From assembly GCA_922989275.2 (NCBI GenBank), contig OV277868.1:53194216-53258215 (forward strand): a stretch of 64,000 nt of DNA. The letters are read 5' to 3'. Under the pieces are notes generated by a model. The model saw nothing but the letters and a program-made list of their open reading frames with translations. It was not told the origin of the DNA and ran no database searches. This document shows positions 49,578-60,320 of the stretch, piece by piece. The position numbers were made by a program, and so were the translations under genes. Numbering within the stretch: position 1 is the stretch's first letter; each line of letters begins with the position of its first letter. This stretch comes from Gari tellinella (lineage: Eukaryota > Mollusca > Bivalvia > Cardiida > Psammobiidae).

Positions 49578-49979
49578 CAGTAAAACCTCTATTTTTACAA
49601 CCACTAAAATAAGGCTAATTATTATAATTATTATCACCGATTTATATAGCGCTCTTTTCACACAGGAGTAGTGCGTTAAAAGTGCTCCACATGAAATTAT
49701 ATAAATGTACCTACAAAGCGAGAAAAGACGAATAACTACATTCACAATAAACATGATACCTTATTGAGTTAAATGGAAACATTGAAATTCTTTCAATATT
49801 ATTACCAAGATTATAAAAAATTTATATAATTAGTTTGAATTCTTTGTACTTGATTGTTTGAAAGACAGACGGCAGCTTAAAGCCTAAAGGAGCTTTCTGT
49901 TTTACGTCCCCCTTGCTTGCTTGCCCCAATAATGAAATAATTAACTAAATTTAGTGGCTGTTATAATGAGGTTTTACTG
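49578..49979. mobile_element. MITE family D with inserted sequence
   Basis: Ends CAGTAAAACCTCTATTT / GAGGTTTTACTG. The interior includes ATTTATATAGCGCTCTTTTC, a segment also present inverted in both units of the 33-37 kb tandem duplication (near 34367 and 36101). Confidence 0.7.
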
Positions 49980-50053
49980 TAACAGCAAAATCCAACAACT
50001 CTTATACATTCCAATCAAAGTCAGGATTTTTAGTGTTCAAAACAAAACAGATG

Positions 50054-50090
50054 ACTGTTGTTGTTGTTGTTGTTGTTGTTGTTATTGTTT
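50054..50090. repeat. (TTG)n microsatellite
   Basis: About ten GTT/TTG units at 50055-50085. Confidence 0.9.
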
Positions 50091-50192
50091 CTAAGAGGGA
50101 TTTACGTCCACTCAAAGCCCATTATCCCATGCCTGGCATATCTGGTCAACATGGGCTCATTGTTGTAAGGACGTCAACAGATGACTTCTTTA

Positions 50193-50437
50193 ACCCTTTC
50201 CCCAAAAGAAGTGCCTTTTAGCGGATATGATTTATTCATCCGCTGAAGAAAATAGTTCCAATTTAATCAGTAATGAATATGTATTATAGGGAATATTTTC
50301 TATATTATAGCACATGATAGCTTAAAGCAGGCTGAAAGTAAAGCAGAATGCGCCCTAAGGCGCATTCTGCTTTACTTTCAACCTGCTTTAAGTAGTCACC
50401 TATCTTACGTAATAGAAATAGGCTATCAGGTAAAGGG
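50193..50437. mobile_element. MITE family A (reverse)
   Basis: TTAA at 50189-50192 and 50438-50441. Ends CCCTTTCCCCAAAAGAAG / CAGGTAAAGGG. Perfect hairpin. A shorter hairpin AAAGCAGAAATCACTCC with inverse follows at 50450-50510. Confidence 0.82.
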
Positions 50438-50684
50438 TTAAGGAGGCTGAAAATAAAGCAGAAATCACTCCTTGGGAGATTTCTGCTTTACTTTAAGTCT
50501 TCTTTAAGTAACTAACTGTCAGTGTAAAGAAACTTTTCACTAAGATCTCTTTGAAGGGAAGGAAAAAGTATTGAAAATGATTTTCTAAGGAATAGATAAA
50601 TTCTTGAAAGGGCATATCTATTCTGAAAAGTTTAGCTCTTTACTCCATCGCCTGTTTCTAGTACTGAATATAGTGACCACTTAA

Positions 50685-50927
50685 CCCTTTGAACCCTAGT
50701 CCCGCATATAGGCGTCCTTTTTAAACACTGTACATGTGAATAGTACACATGTCCTATGCAAACAGTGAAGACCCAGATCAGAGGGCTCCGAAAGGAGCCC
50801 TCTGATCAGGGTCTTCACTGTTTGTCATAATGCCAAACATTGACAAAAACAACCCTTAAAAGTCAGAAATGGACTAGACTAAAATGGAAACTGGAATTGT
50901 CTATTTAAAGTTTCAGGGAGGAAAGAG
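50685..50927. mobile_element. MITE family B inserted in a family A copy
   Basis: TTAA at 50681-50684 and 50928-50931; 243 bp. Left flank CTTTACTCCATCGCCTG to AGTGACCAC and right flank AGCAGGTTGAATAG are family A; the target is the TTAA of CACTTAAAGCAGG at the hairpin base. Confidence 0.83.
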
Positions 50928-51060
50928 TTAAAGCAGGTTGAATAGTTTAAATCATTAATGCCTGTTGTCCACAAAAGTAGATGTTAGCAAACAGTGTAGA
51001 CTCTTATGAGACAGCACAATTTGCAATGTCTCATTACGGTCTGCACTGTCTGCTGTTTAA

Positions 51061-51266
51061 CCCTTAGCCCGCCAAATAAATTGTCGTCTGCTATATTTCT
51101 CGTCTGCTTCAAGTTTCAAAGTGCTTCAAAGTTGCTCAAAATTGCTGAAAATGTTGTCCGAGTGTCAAACAGCTTGAATCCGGATGAGACGCCGAGTTAC
51201 TCGGCGTCTCATCCGGATCCAAGCTGTTTGCATATGGAGCTATAGTCGTGACTGGCAGGCTAAGGG
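51061..51266. mobile_element. MITE family G
   Basis: TTAA at 51057-51060 and 51267-51270. Nearly identical to 9042-9237 apart from a 10-bp insertion (CTTCAAAGTG) and a few substitutions. It abuts a family A copy. Confidence 0.87.
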
Positions 51267-51270
51267 TTAA

Positions 51271-51447
51271 CCCTTTACTCTATAGATATGCATTTTAACA
51301 TCTTTAATTAATTGTTCCAAGATATAGTCATGAATTTGTGCCATAAGGTAAAGCAGAATACGACTTGAGGTACATTCTGATTTACTTTCAAACTACTTTA
51401 AATGGTCTCCTGTCTTCAAAACTAGAAACTTGCAATTGGGTAAAGGG
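51271..51447. mobile_element. MITE family A (reverse), shortened
   Basis: TTAA at 51267-51270 (shared) and 51448-51451; CCCTTTACTCTATAGATATG / GGGTAAAGGG. About 70 bp missing. Confidence 0.7.
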
Positions 51448-51779
51448 TTAATATACAATGATCTGTCATATGGACAAACACTAATTGCTCAAATCAGACC
51501 AATCAAATGCATTAGAACGATCTCAGACTCAACTCAAACTCTTTAAAATCTTTGATCCTGGACTTTTAGAGGACCAATACCTATATCTATAGGGAGAGTT
51601 CATTTCAATATACAGGCATACAATTGTTAAATTGTGAGGAATTTTGTCATTTTATGATCAATGTTTCAAAATTGTTGTGTACAAAAATTGTATTTAAATT
51701 ATTTTGCATGTTATCCACTTTAAAATGATAATTTAGAATATATTACTTGTTATGCACAGTAGTGTACGAGAAGTTTATA

Positions 51780-51984
51780 CAGTAAAACCTCTCTCTAACG
51801 ACCTCTTAAAAAGAAGGATAATGATTTTATGAATGACAGGTATCAGCTTAAAACAAGGTGAAATTAAAACAGAAAACTCTTAAAAGAGCTTTCTGTTTTA
51901 CTGTCACCTCGCTTTAAGATGTCGCTTGTCTTAAAAATCTAACAATTAACACAATTAAGTGGTTATAATAGAGAGATTGTACTG
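51780..51984. mobile_element. MITE family D, 205 bp
   Basis: TA at 51778-51779 and 51985-51986; ends CAGTAAAACCTCTCTCTAAC / GAGAGATTGTACTG. Hairpin tip CTCTTAAAAGAG. Confidence 0.78.
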
Positions 51985-52288
51985 TAAATGAGTTAGATCC
52001 TGAATATAGTATGTCGTAGAACCCTATAAAGGCTTTTACACGACTGAGTAATGAGATTCCGAGTCATTTTACTCCTGATCTAGATTCAAACTGCTAGCAG
52101 GATAAGGGTTGAGTAGCTGGTGAGAATTACAGAGATAGAAGAACTTTACATTATTCTAGCTACATGTAATCTAGTCATACTTGTATTTTATGAAGTATAT
52201 GTTTTATCCCCTACCCGGACTTGTGTTTTGTGTTCAAGACAGATGATTGCTACAAGCAGACTGAAGGTAAAAAAGAAAGCTCCCTTAA

Positions 52289-52533
52289 CCCATTACCCAA
52301 TAAATACTCCTTTTTACACATTAAATTTATCCCTTCACTGAAGAAAAATTATCGAAATTTATACAGTTGTAAATATTCAACATAAGAAATATTTTCTATA
52401 TTCTAGCAGCTGGTAGCTTAAAGGAAGCTGAGAGTAAAGCAGAATGTGCCTTAAGGCACATCCTGCTTTACTTTCAACCTGCTTTAAGTGGTCAGCTATC
52501 TTCAATACTTGAAAAAGGCTAAGGGCTAACGGG
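52289..52533. mobile_element. MITE family A in the tip of another hairpin
   Basis: TTAA at 52285-52288 and 52534-52537. Outer arms AGACTGAAGGTAAAAAAG + AAAGCTCCC before and GAGCCTTTTGCTTTTCTTTC after. Confidence 0.8.
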
Positions 52534-52756
52534 TTAAGAGCCTTTTGCTTTTCTTTCATGCTGCTTTGAGAAACTACTTGTCAGGATGCATTAAGAATTT
52601 CAGTTTCACAAGTATATGTGAATAAAAGAAAATATATGAATAAAATTTTTGAACAGCTTTCTGCTTTACTTTAAGGCTACTTTGAGCAATCATCTGCTAG
52701 TATGAAAGAAAGTGACTCTTTATCAGGACATGGTGGAAGCAAGAAAGCATTCATTT

Positions 52757-52890
52757 AAGAAATGAACTGATTTTTTTCGGCTTTCAATCAAAATAAATGA
52801 CAGAAAATGATTGGCAAATACCATGGATAAATTTGCTGACAATTTTCTGTTGTTTATTTCGCTTGAAAGCCGAAAAAAATCACTTCATTT
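52757..52890. repeat. Inverted repeat with stem about 35 bp
   Basis: AAATGAACTGATTTTTTTCG and GCTTTCAATCAAAATAAATG return inverted as CATTTATTT-like GTTTATTTCGCTTGAAAGC and CGAAAAAAATCACTTCATTT. Probably another small TIR element. Confidence 0.7.
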
Positions 52891-52965
52891 GAAGCCCATA
52901 TTGCCCCATTACATGGCATATATTATAGTTAGATATTTAATATTTTAACATGATGGCACTATATA

Positions 52966-53042
52966 TTTATTGTTAAGAAATCTTTGTTTTGAAAACAAGA
53001 TAGCACAATATATTTATTGTTAAGAAATCTTTGTTTTGAAAT
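52966..53042. repeat. Direct repeat, two units of about 44 bp
   Basis: ATATATTTATTGTTAAGAAA and TCTTTGTTTTGAAA occur twice in a row. Confidence 0.85.
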
Positions 53043-53110
53043 GAAATAAATACAATTGTACATTGAGAGTGTATTCTTTGCAGTTTCATCATCAAACCGG
53101 CCAATAGTTA

Positions 53111-53313
53111 AAGATAGATCCAGGGTTTCAGATAAGAGGGAGTAAACTGAACAAATCCAACATTTTCTCACTCATTTCAGTACCAAATCCCATGGTGTTA
53201 CTACTCATTAGAATCGTATGGAAGAGACAATTCTAATGAGTGGTGACACCATAGGGTTTAATGTAGAAATAAAGATTTTAGTTTTTAAAATACTCCCCTT
53301 ATCTGGAACCCTG
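53111..53313. mobile_element. MITE family J
   Basis: Ends CAGGGTTTCAGATAAGAGGG / CCCTTATCTGGAACCCTG; flanks TAGATC and TAGATT suggest a short target duplication of about 6 bp. Confidence 0.7.
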
Positions 53314-53323
53314 TAGATTTATT

Positions 53324-55163
53324 ATCCCCTGCCGAAAGGCAGAGGGATACTGTTTTAGGTCTGTCCGTCCGGATGTGTGTGCGTGCGTGCGTGCGTGCGT
53401 CACGTTTTCCGTCCGCAACTGTCCCCTGCCGAAAGGCAGAGGGATACTGTTTTAGGTCTGTCCGTCCGGATGTGTGTGCGTGCGTGCGTGCGTGCGTCAC
53501 GTTTTCCGTCCGCAACTGTATCTCCAAAACCGATAAACAGATTTGGATGAAACTTGGTATACTTATTTGTCATCATAGGAGCACCGTGAGAAATCAAAAA
53601 TGTTTCAGAAAATTTTAGGAATTTATGAGTTATCTGCCCTTTTTGTGTTAAAAATGTCCGTCCGTGCGTCCGTCACGTTTTCCGTCCGCAACTGTATCTC
53701 CGAAACCGATAAACAGATTTGGATGAAACTTGGTATACTTATTTGTCATCATAGGAGCACCGTGGGAAATCAAACTTTTTTCAGAAAATTTTAGGAATTT
53801 ATTAGTTATCTGCCCTTTTTGTGTTAAAAATGCCATATTTAACAGTTTTTACACTCTAGCAACTACAGTATTCAACATATTTTGTTTTTACTTGCACACA
53901 ATGTCTATAAGTACAAGTTCTTGCAGGTGTGCAATTATTGTAAAAAAAGGATACTTGTGACAAGAGTTATCTGCCCTTGATGTACTTAGAAATGCTAGAA
54001 AATGCTTTGTTTTGGTATTGTTTACATACTAGAGCCTATAAATATGCATGGATTTTGAAAAAACTTTCTTGAATTATGTATGGCTATTAGTTTTCAAATG
54101 AATTTGATTGTTGTTGAAAACGGAGAAATTAGTCATGACTTATCTGCCCTTGATAAGTCAAAAAAGCCATATTTAACTGTTTTTACTCTCTGGCAACTAC
54201 AATTATAAATGGATTTAAATGATACTTGCACACGATGTCTATAAGTAAAAGTTCTTGAAGGTGTGCAATTATTGTCAAAAAAGGATACTTGTGGCAAGAG
54301 TTATCTGCCCTTGATGTACTTTGAAATGATAGAAAATGCTTTATTTTAATATTGTTTACATCCTAGTATCTATAAATATGCATGGATTTTGATAAAAAAA
54401 ATTCTTAAACTATGTATGTCTATTAGTTTTCAAATAATTGTTATCATTTTTGAAAACGGACAAACTAGTCAACAATTATCTGCCCTTGATGAGTCAAAAA
54501 ACCCATATTTAACAGTTTTTACCATCTAGAAACTACAGTCTTTAATGGATTTTGATTTAACTTACACATGATGTATATAAATATTAGGGTTACAATTATT
54601 GTCAAAATAGGATACTTTGTGACAAGAGTTATCTGCCCTTTATGTACTTAGTAATGCTCAACATGGCTTTATTGTTTACATGCTATTGTGTACAAATGTG
54701 AATGGATTTTGAAAAAAAAATTAAATCATATATGGCTATTATTTATAGAATGAGTTCAATTATTATCGAAAATGTGCAAATTAGTCAAGAATACTCTGCC
54801 CTTGATGAGTTGAAAATGTGTTTACACTCTAGTAAATTCTACAGTTCTGAATTTTTTTTAATAATACTTGCACACAATTATAAGTTCTTGAAAGTGTTTA
54901 ATTACTGTTGAATTTGAATCAAGAGTTACCTGCCCCTGTCATACTTAGATTTATAATGCTACAAACGGCTTTATTTTTTGTATTGTTTAGGCTTTAAAAT
55001 GTACAAAATTGAATGGATTTTATAAAACTTTGTAAAAAGCTTTTGAATGTTGATCTTTAAAGACAGGTGATCACCATTTGCCCCTTCCTCCCACAATAAA
55101 GTTTGCCACTTTCTTCTGGACAATCGCTGCGGCAGGGGATATCAGCTCTAAGGTGCTTGTTAT
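53324..55163. mobile_element. CCCCTGCCG repeat element, copy 2, with duplicated start
   Basis: Same sequence as 46181-47930 at high similarity, including the final CTAAGGTGCTTGTT. The first roughly 99 bp (CCCCTGCCGAAAGGCAGAGG to GTCCGCAACTGT) occurs twice in tandem at 53326-53422 and 53423-53521. Confidence 0.82.
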
Positions 55164-55164
55164 G

Positions 55165-57330
55165 TCCCTATAAGTAGGTGTGTTCAGAAGCTTTTCCTAT
55201 AATTTGACCTACTGACCTACTTTTTTACCTCACATAACCCATATCAATACATTTGCTTGGTTTTGTCTAGGTGATTACTCTGAGCAAATTCTATGAATTG
55301 GGGGCAAAAAATATGGACCTTCATATGCTTAGAAGTCTTTTTAGCTCACCTGAGCAGGTAGTGCTCGGTGAACTATTGTGATCGTGCTGTGTCTTGTGCG
55401 TCATGTGTCAGTGAACATCTTGTGAACACTCTAGAGGCCAAACTTTTGACCAAATCTTTATTAAACTTAAGCAGAATGATCATCTTTACAAAATCTAGGT
55501 CATGTTCAAATATGGGTCATAAAGTAGATCACAAGGTCAAATCTTAGAAAAGCTGGCAAAAACTATTAAAGGCAGAAAGAAAAAGCTTATGAACACTCTA
55601 GTGGCCAAAAAGTTGACCCAATCTTTATCAAAATTGGTCAGAATGACCATCTTGACAAAATCTAGGTCAAGATGAAGTATGGGTTATGTTGGGTCAAAAA
55701 GTAGGCCACTAGGTCAAATCTTAGAAAAAGCTTGTGAACATTATAGTAGCCACATTAGAGCCAAATCTTTATCAAACTTTGTCAGAATGACCATCTCCAC
55801 AAAATCAAAGTCAATTTTGAAAATGGTTTATGTGGGGTCAAAAAGTAGGTCACTATGTCACTTAGCCAAACACTCTAGTAGCCACATTTTTTACTAAATC
55901 TTTTCATGTGTTAAAAAAATAGGTCACTAGGTCAAATCTTTGAAAAAGCTTGTGAACACTCTTGTAACCACAATTTTGACCGAATCTTTATCAATCTTGG
56001 TCAGATTGACTAATTTGAAAATGGGTAAAGTGGAATTAAAATGTACATGTAGGTCACCAGGTCAAGGCTTAGAAAATAACTTGTGAACACTCTAGCAGCC
56101 ACAATTCGAGCCCTATATTTACCAAACTTTGTCAGAATGACCATCTTGACCACATATGGGACAAGTTTGAAAATATATTATGTAGGGTAAAACAACAGGT
56201 CACTAGGTCAAATCTTTGAAAAAACTTGTGAACACTATAGTAGCCACAATTTGAACCCTATCTGTTTCAAACTTTGACCATCTTGACAAAATCTAGGTCA
56301 AGTTTGAGTATAGGTTATGTTGGGTCAAAACATAGGTCACTAGGTCAAATCTTAGGAAAAGCTTTTTTGACAAAGGTTTTAGCCCTATCTTCACCAATAC
56401 CGTTTTGACAAAATCTAGGTAAATTTTGAATATGGCTAATTTTGGGATCATAAACTAGGTCATTATGTCAAGTGAGGGGAAATGAGAGGATTCAACTGTT
56501 GGCCAATCAAGCCAATTCAATCAGGTGAGCCAACCAGGGCTATCATTCCCCCCTTATCTGTGATTTGACCTACTGACTTACGTTTTAGTCCATATAATCG
56601 TAAATCCATATTCACAGTTAGCTAGATTTTGTACAGTGATCGTTCTGAGCATGGTACATGAATAGGGGGCAACATGGCCCCAAGAACACTGCAAAACATT
56701 TCCTATGATTTGAACTACTGACCTACTTGTTTACTCATAAATCATATATTGTCTAGTTTTAATAATTGCGTAGAAATTATCGCCCCTGGAGTGTCCAATT
56801 TTTCTTTTTATTTGACCAACTTTTTTCACCTGACATGATCTATATTTATGAATTGCCTTATTTTTTACCCTAACATTGACATTCATGAGATATAACCATA
56901 AATACGCTTTCTAAAAGGTTCTCAACTTTTAATTCCACATTTTAAGGTTACATGGGACATGAGCACGTCTTTTGGCGGCCATGTTTTTGATGGATCAACA
57001 TTCTTTGAACAATTTTTTAAGTACATGTATATCAAGTCATGGAGAAAATTGTAATTTCTCCATGATCAAGTGAGAAACATTTTGGTGAGAACGAAATTGA
57101 AACCAAACCAGTCGCTTTGAGGAATATTTTTCTAGATATTGTGCATAGTGGTTGCCATGGCAAAGAAACCAGTGGCCACACCTACTATCTTTAAACACAT
57201 GTTGAAGCTCAACATTTTTTGTTGCAAAAAGGGCCATAAGCTTCAGAGAAGAAGTCATTTAGAATTGTTGATGGACAAACGACGAACGTCAGACTCCGGA
57301 GTATCACAAAATCTCACCTTGAGCTAAAAC
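55165..57330 (-). mobile_element. Helentron-associated-like repeat with a second one inserted
   Basis: The minus-strand 5' end TTTTAGCTCAAGGTGAG is near 57326, followed by a GACGTTCGTCG tract. Repeats of ATTTGACCTACTGACxTAC occur at 55197, 56563 and 56710. A plus-strand element (TTTTTAGCTCACCTGAGCAG at 55339 to TCAGGTGAGCCAACCAGGG near 56538) sits inside, with repeated TAGGTCACTAGGTCAAATCT units. Confidence 0.55.
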
Positions 57331-58083
57331 GCTTGTCGTGGATATTTCCTATACAACATCAGCAAAGGGTGCAAAATTTGTTATGTGAATACATCTTGTG
57401 AAAGTAGAGTGTCCATTAAAACTGTGACCTTGATTGGGACCTTTGACCTAATTTGTAGAAAAAAAACTACCCCGTAGCATATTCCCTACGCCTCGAAAAC
57501 TATGCTCAATTTCAAAAGAAATTGTGCACTTTGTTTTCTGTAATTATTCATTGACTTTATTCCTGAAAGCCTTTCGTATTTGGTACCAAAGTTTAGATCA
57601 GTTCACGAACAATATGGCAGTTATATCAGATTTTGAGAGGCGATCGTTTAAAGGGGGTGTTTTTAAACGAGAAAAGACGAAGTGTTAATATCAAAGTTGC
57701 AAAGTTACTCTGAAAACCAGATTTTATTCAGTATGGAATTTTATGTGGGTTTTGTTGTAATCTTATGATAATTTTTGTCAGTATCGTTTGTGTCCATCTT
57801 TTTTCATGATGCAGGCGGCAATTAGACATAGCGTAGACCTTACATGACGTCTAATAACGACGTCGGGAATGAAACGTTGTCCTATCCCTGAGTTTGAGCA
57901 TCTTATCCCCAAACCCCACGTCACGTGCGAACATTATGGTGACTAAGAATATTATTAGACCTATCAGAGAAAAGTACAAGTCCACTACTGTCGCCCCAAA
58001 CGGAAATGACGCCATGCAAGCTGCAAACGAGCGAACAAATGACGTGATGTCAAGACCCGTGCCAAGAAGGTTCCCCTAGTATA
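57331..58083. other. Intergenic, no gene or repeat recognised
   Basis: Contains short frames without motifs (for example 57894-58079 on +). Base composition becomes less AT-rich after 57830. Confidence 0.4.
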
Positions 58084-58091
58084 GCCCGAAT

Positions 58092-58301
58092 CACAGGTGC
58101 CAGGCACATGCTTTGCCCTAATATATCACCTCAAAACTTATATCTAAGGTATATACTATACAAAAAAAATTTTTTTTTTAAAATGAGCTTTAGGTCAGAA
58201 TATGGTGTTTGGTCATAGAAGATGGTGTTTTTATGGTTTTATTCTCTTTATTTGTGTTTTGAGGTGATATATTGGGGCAAAGCATGTGCCTGGCACCTGT
58301 G
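58092..58301. mobile_element. hAT-like MITE with perfect 8-bp target duplication
   Basis: GCCCGAAT at 58084-58091 and 58302-58309. Inverted ends begin CACAGGTGCCAGGCACATGC and extend about 47 bp with few mismatches. The centre is an A-run/T-run. The 8-bp duplication and CA..TG ends fit the hAT superfamily (inference). A half copy is at 61948-62100. Confidence 0.85.
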
Positions 58302-58324
58302 GCCCGAATGGGTGTCCGAGCTTG

Positions 58325-58560
58325 TCGGTGTAATGAAATAATGTGACCCCCATAATAGAGTGACCCCCAGAAAAAGTAAAAAGTGAATTTTTGCCATAAT
58401 AGAATGACCCCCTGTCTATGCTAGGGTCACTTCATTTCAGGTATAACATGAAATAAAGTAACCCCATAACTTTATGACGCCCTTCAAAATATTAAGAAAA
58501 TGTGACTCACTTGTCATAATATAATGCCCCCCTCAACTGAAGACTCATTCTTCATATTAG
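58325..58560. repeat. Degenerate repeats of ATAATAGAGTGACCCCC
   Basis: The motif or close variants (ATAATxxAxTGACCCCC) occur at about 58336, 58353, 58397 and 58517, with an inverse-like GGGTCACTTCATTTCA near 58423. Confidence 0.6.
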
Positions 58561-58924
58561 GATATTATTTCACAAAAACAGTGTCGCAGGCACCTTAAAC
58601 GAATTAAATATGGTAATATGCTCTGATTTTGTTACTCATAGATACACAGGGTCACCAACCTACACCCATAATATGTTTTTGAGATTGTGTCATTGTTTGT
58701 GTCTATTTTATGGTAGTCAAAGTATCCAACATAAGGGTCATTTATCCTGTCTCCACTTACATTGACAATACGAACACGTTGCTGTAATCTATCTATGGTG
58801 TTATTGGCAACCAAAAATACCTTCTTTATTACATTTTCTCGTAATATTTCTGTTACTGTCTACTTTCACTTGTCTTAAAGCTAAAACAAAATCACAAATG
58901 ACAACAGATCTCTGTCTACGGGTT

Positions 58925-59668
58925 TTCAAACAGATACGTTATGTACAGCGGCTTTGTCACACTCAGTAAAGATTTTGAATACTGTTTTCCAACTGCTAAG
59001 TGGTTTTGATATCAGACCCGGCGTGTAAAGAAACTGGAAACAACCACTTAAACACATTTGAACCAATGTGTTATTAGTATTGCACATTCCATGGGTCCAG
59101 ATAGCATAAAATATAAGTTGAAGAACAGATATGTTACGACTTCCAACACATTTTATTCAACCTTATAATTGTATGACATGCGTTTACTTACATGTACTCT
59201 ACAATTCAACCCTTCCCTTGTTACTATTCCCCAGAGCAAATATAGAGAGGTTTAGACGTAAATTCATTCTTAAACGTATATAATTGATCTAAATATGAAC
59301 AGATACGTTACAAAAACAGATACGTAACGAATGAATAATAAAGGGCGATGCGGGTGTCTATAGATCTATAAATTCCCAGAAAAGTGATAGCAACCTTAAA
59401 ATGCAATATTTGTACATGTAGTTCAATGAATGTGTTCTATGTTTTTTATATGCGGTTGATTCTCACTAACACTTTAAAACAGATACGTTACATTTATGTG
59501 CAGATGCAAATCTTATGCATTGTCAATTGACTAGTTTGTCATTAAAATTCGTTATAACATATTTATCATGGACTTAGTTTGATTGAAAACTATCTAAATT
59601 GCATGTATGGTACATTTTGAAGTTGTTTGGCATCATTTTAAAATGTTATATGTAACGTATCTGTTCCG
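58925..59668. repeat. Recurring motif ACAGATACGTTAC
   Basis: Seen at about 58929, 59126 (one mismatch), 59299, 59317, 59479 and inverted at 59650 (GTAACGTATCTGTT). No coding capacity recognised between copies. Confidence 0.7.
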
Positions 59669-59779
59669 CTAAATTGGATGGTATAGTATGTTGACCCCCA
59701 AATCGATCAAACCCGCTACCTCCCAACCCCCAAGCTGATGCCGGCACCATGTACATGTATAACATGCACTCGCAATTAA

Positions 59780-60316
59780 AGGGACTCGCAACCGGATGGT
59801 GTACTTGTCAAAATAAAATAAAATACTCAAATAAAAGCAAATTTGTGGCATTATTTGGCTTCTGACATTAAAAAAATATGATCAGTCCAATAAAAGTCTC
59901 AAGAATCGTCACCGAATCATAGATTTTTATATATTTTCCATCGTTTTTCTATACCGACTAGTAGACGGTATAGTTGTTGTTGTTGCTTCTCTACACGGGC
60001 TCAGACATAAACACGAGCCGAATTACGAAGTTGTATGCACTTTCGATCGCTACACATTGAAATACGTTAAATCGATCCGAGATAAACGGATAGTTCCGTG
60101 GTCCATTGGTCTAAGCGGTTTCCCCTATTTTGCCTTCTGTCCGCCAATGCCGGGCCCCGGGTTCGAATCCCACCAGAGACCAATATTTGTTTTTATTGAA
60201 ATACATTTTTTTTAAACAGAACTTCTTATCCTAAACTAATTCTTTACCATTTAGATAAGCGTTTGACACATATTTACAAATTACTATTTTAATGCACCAT
60301 CTGGTTGCGAGTCGCT
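59780..60316. mobile_element. TTAA-flanked TIR element carrying a tRNA-like sequence
   Basis: TTAA at 59776-59779 and 60317-60320. Inverted ends AGGGACTCGCAACCGGATGG / CCATCTGGTTGCGAGTCGCT with two mismatches in about 22 bp. 537 bp long. The tRNA-like stretch at 60094-60181 lies off-centre inside. Confidence 0.78.
60094..60181 (+). other. tRNA-like sequence (A box and B box)
   Basis: A box-like TGGTCCATTGG and a consensus B box GGTTCGAATCC, 88 bases in all including a 3' CCA. Putative acceptor arms TCCGTGG / CCAGAGA pair at five of seven positions and only three T-stem pairs form, so it is probably a tRNA-derived SINE or pseudogene rather than a working tRNA. Confidence 0.55.
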
Positions 60317-60320
60317 TTAA

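Noticed and set aside
9042..51266. Hairpin cores as bacterial-type terminators or microRNA genes
   Set aside because: Context is eukaryotic and the hairpins belong to MITEs; small-RNA output cannot be judged from sequence.
53285..53618. Frames rich in ARTHARTH or CVRAC repeats near 46150, 53290-53620 and 37533
   Set aside because: They are translations of GTGC/GTCC microsatellite tracts at the starts of repeat elements.
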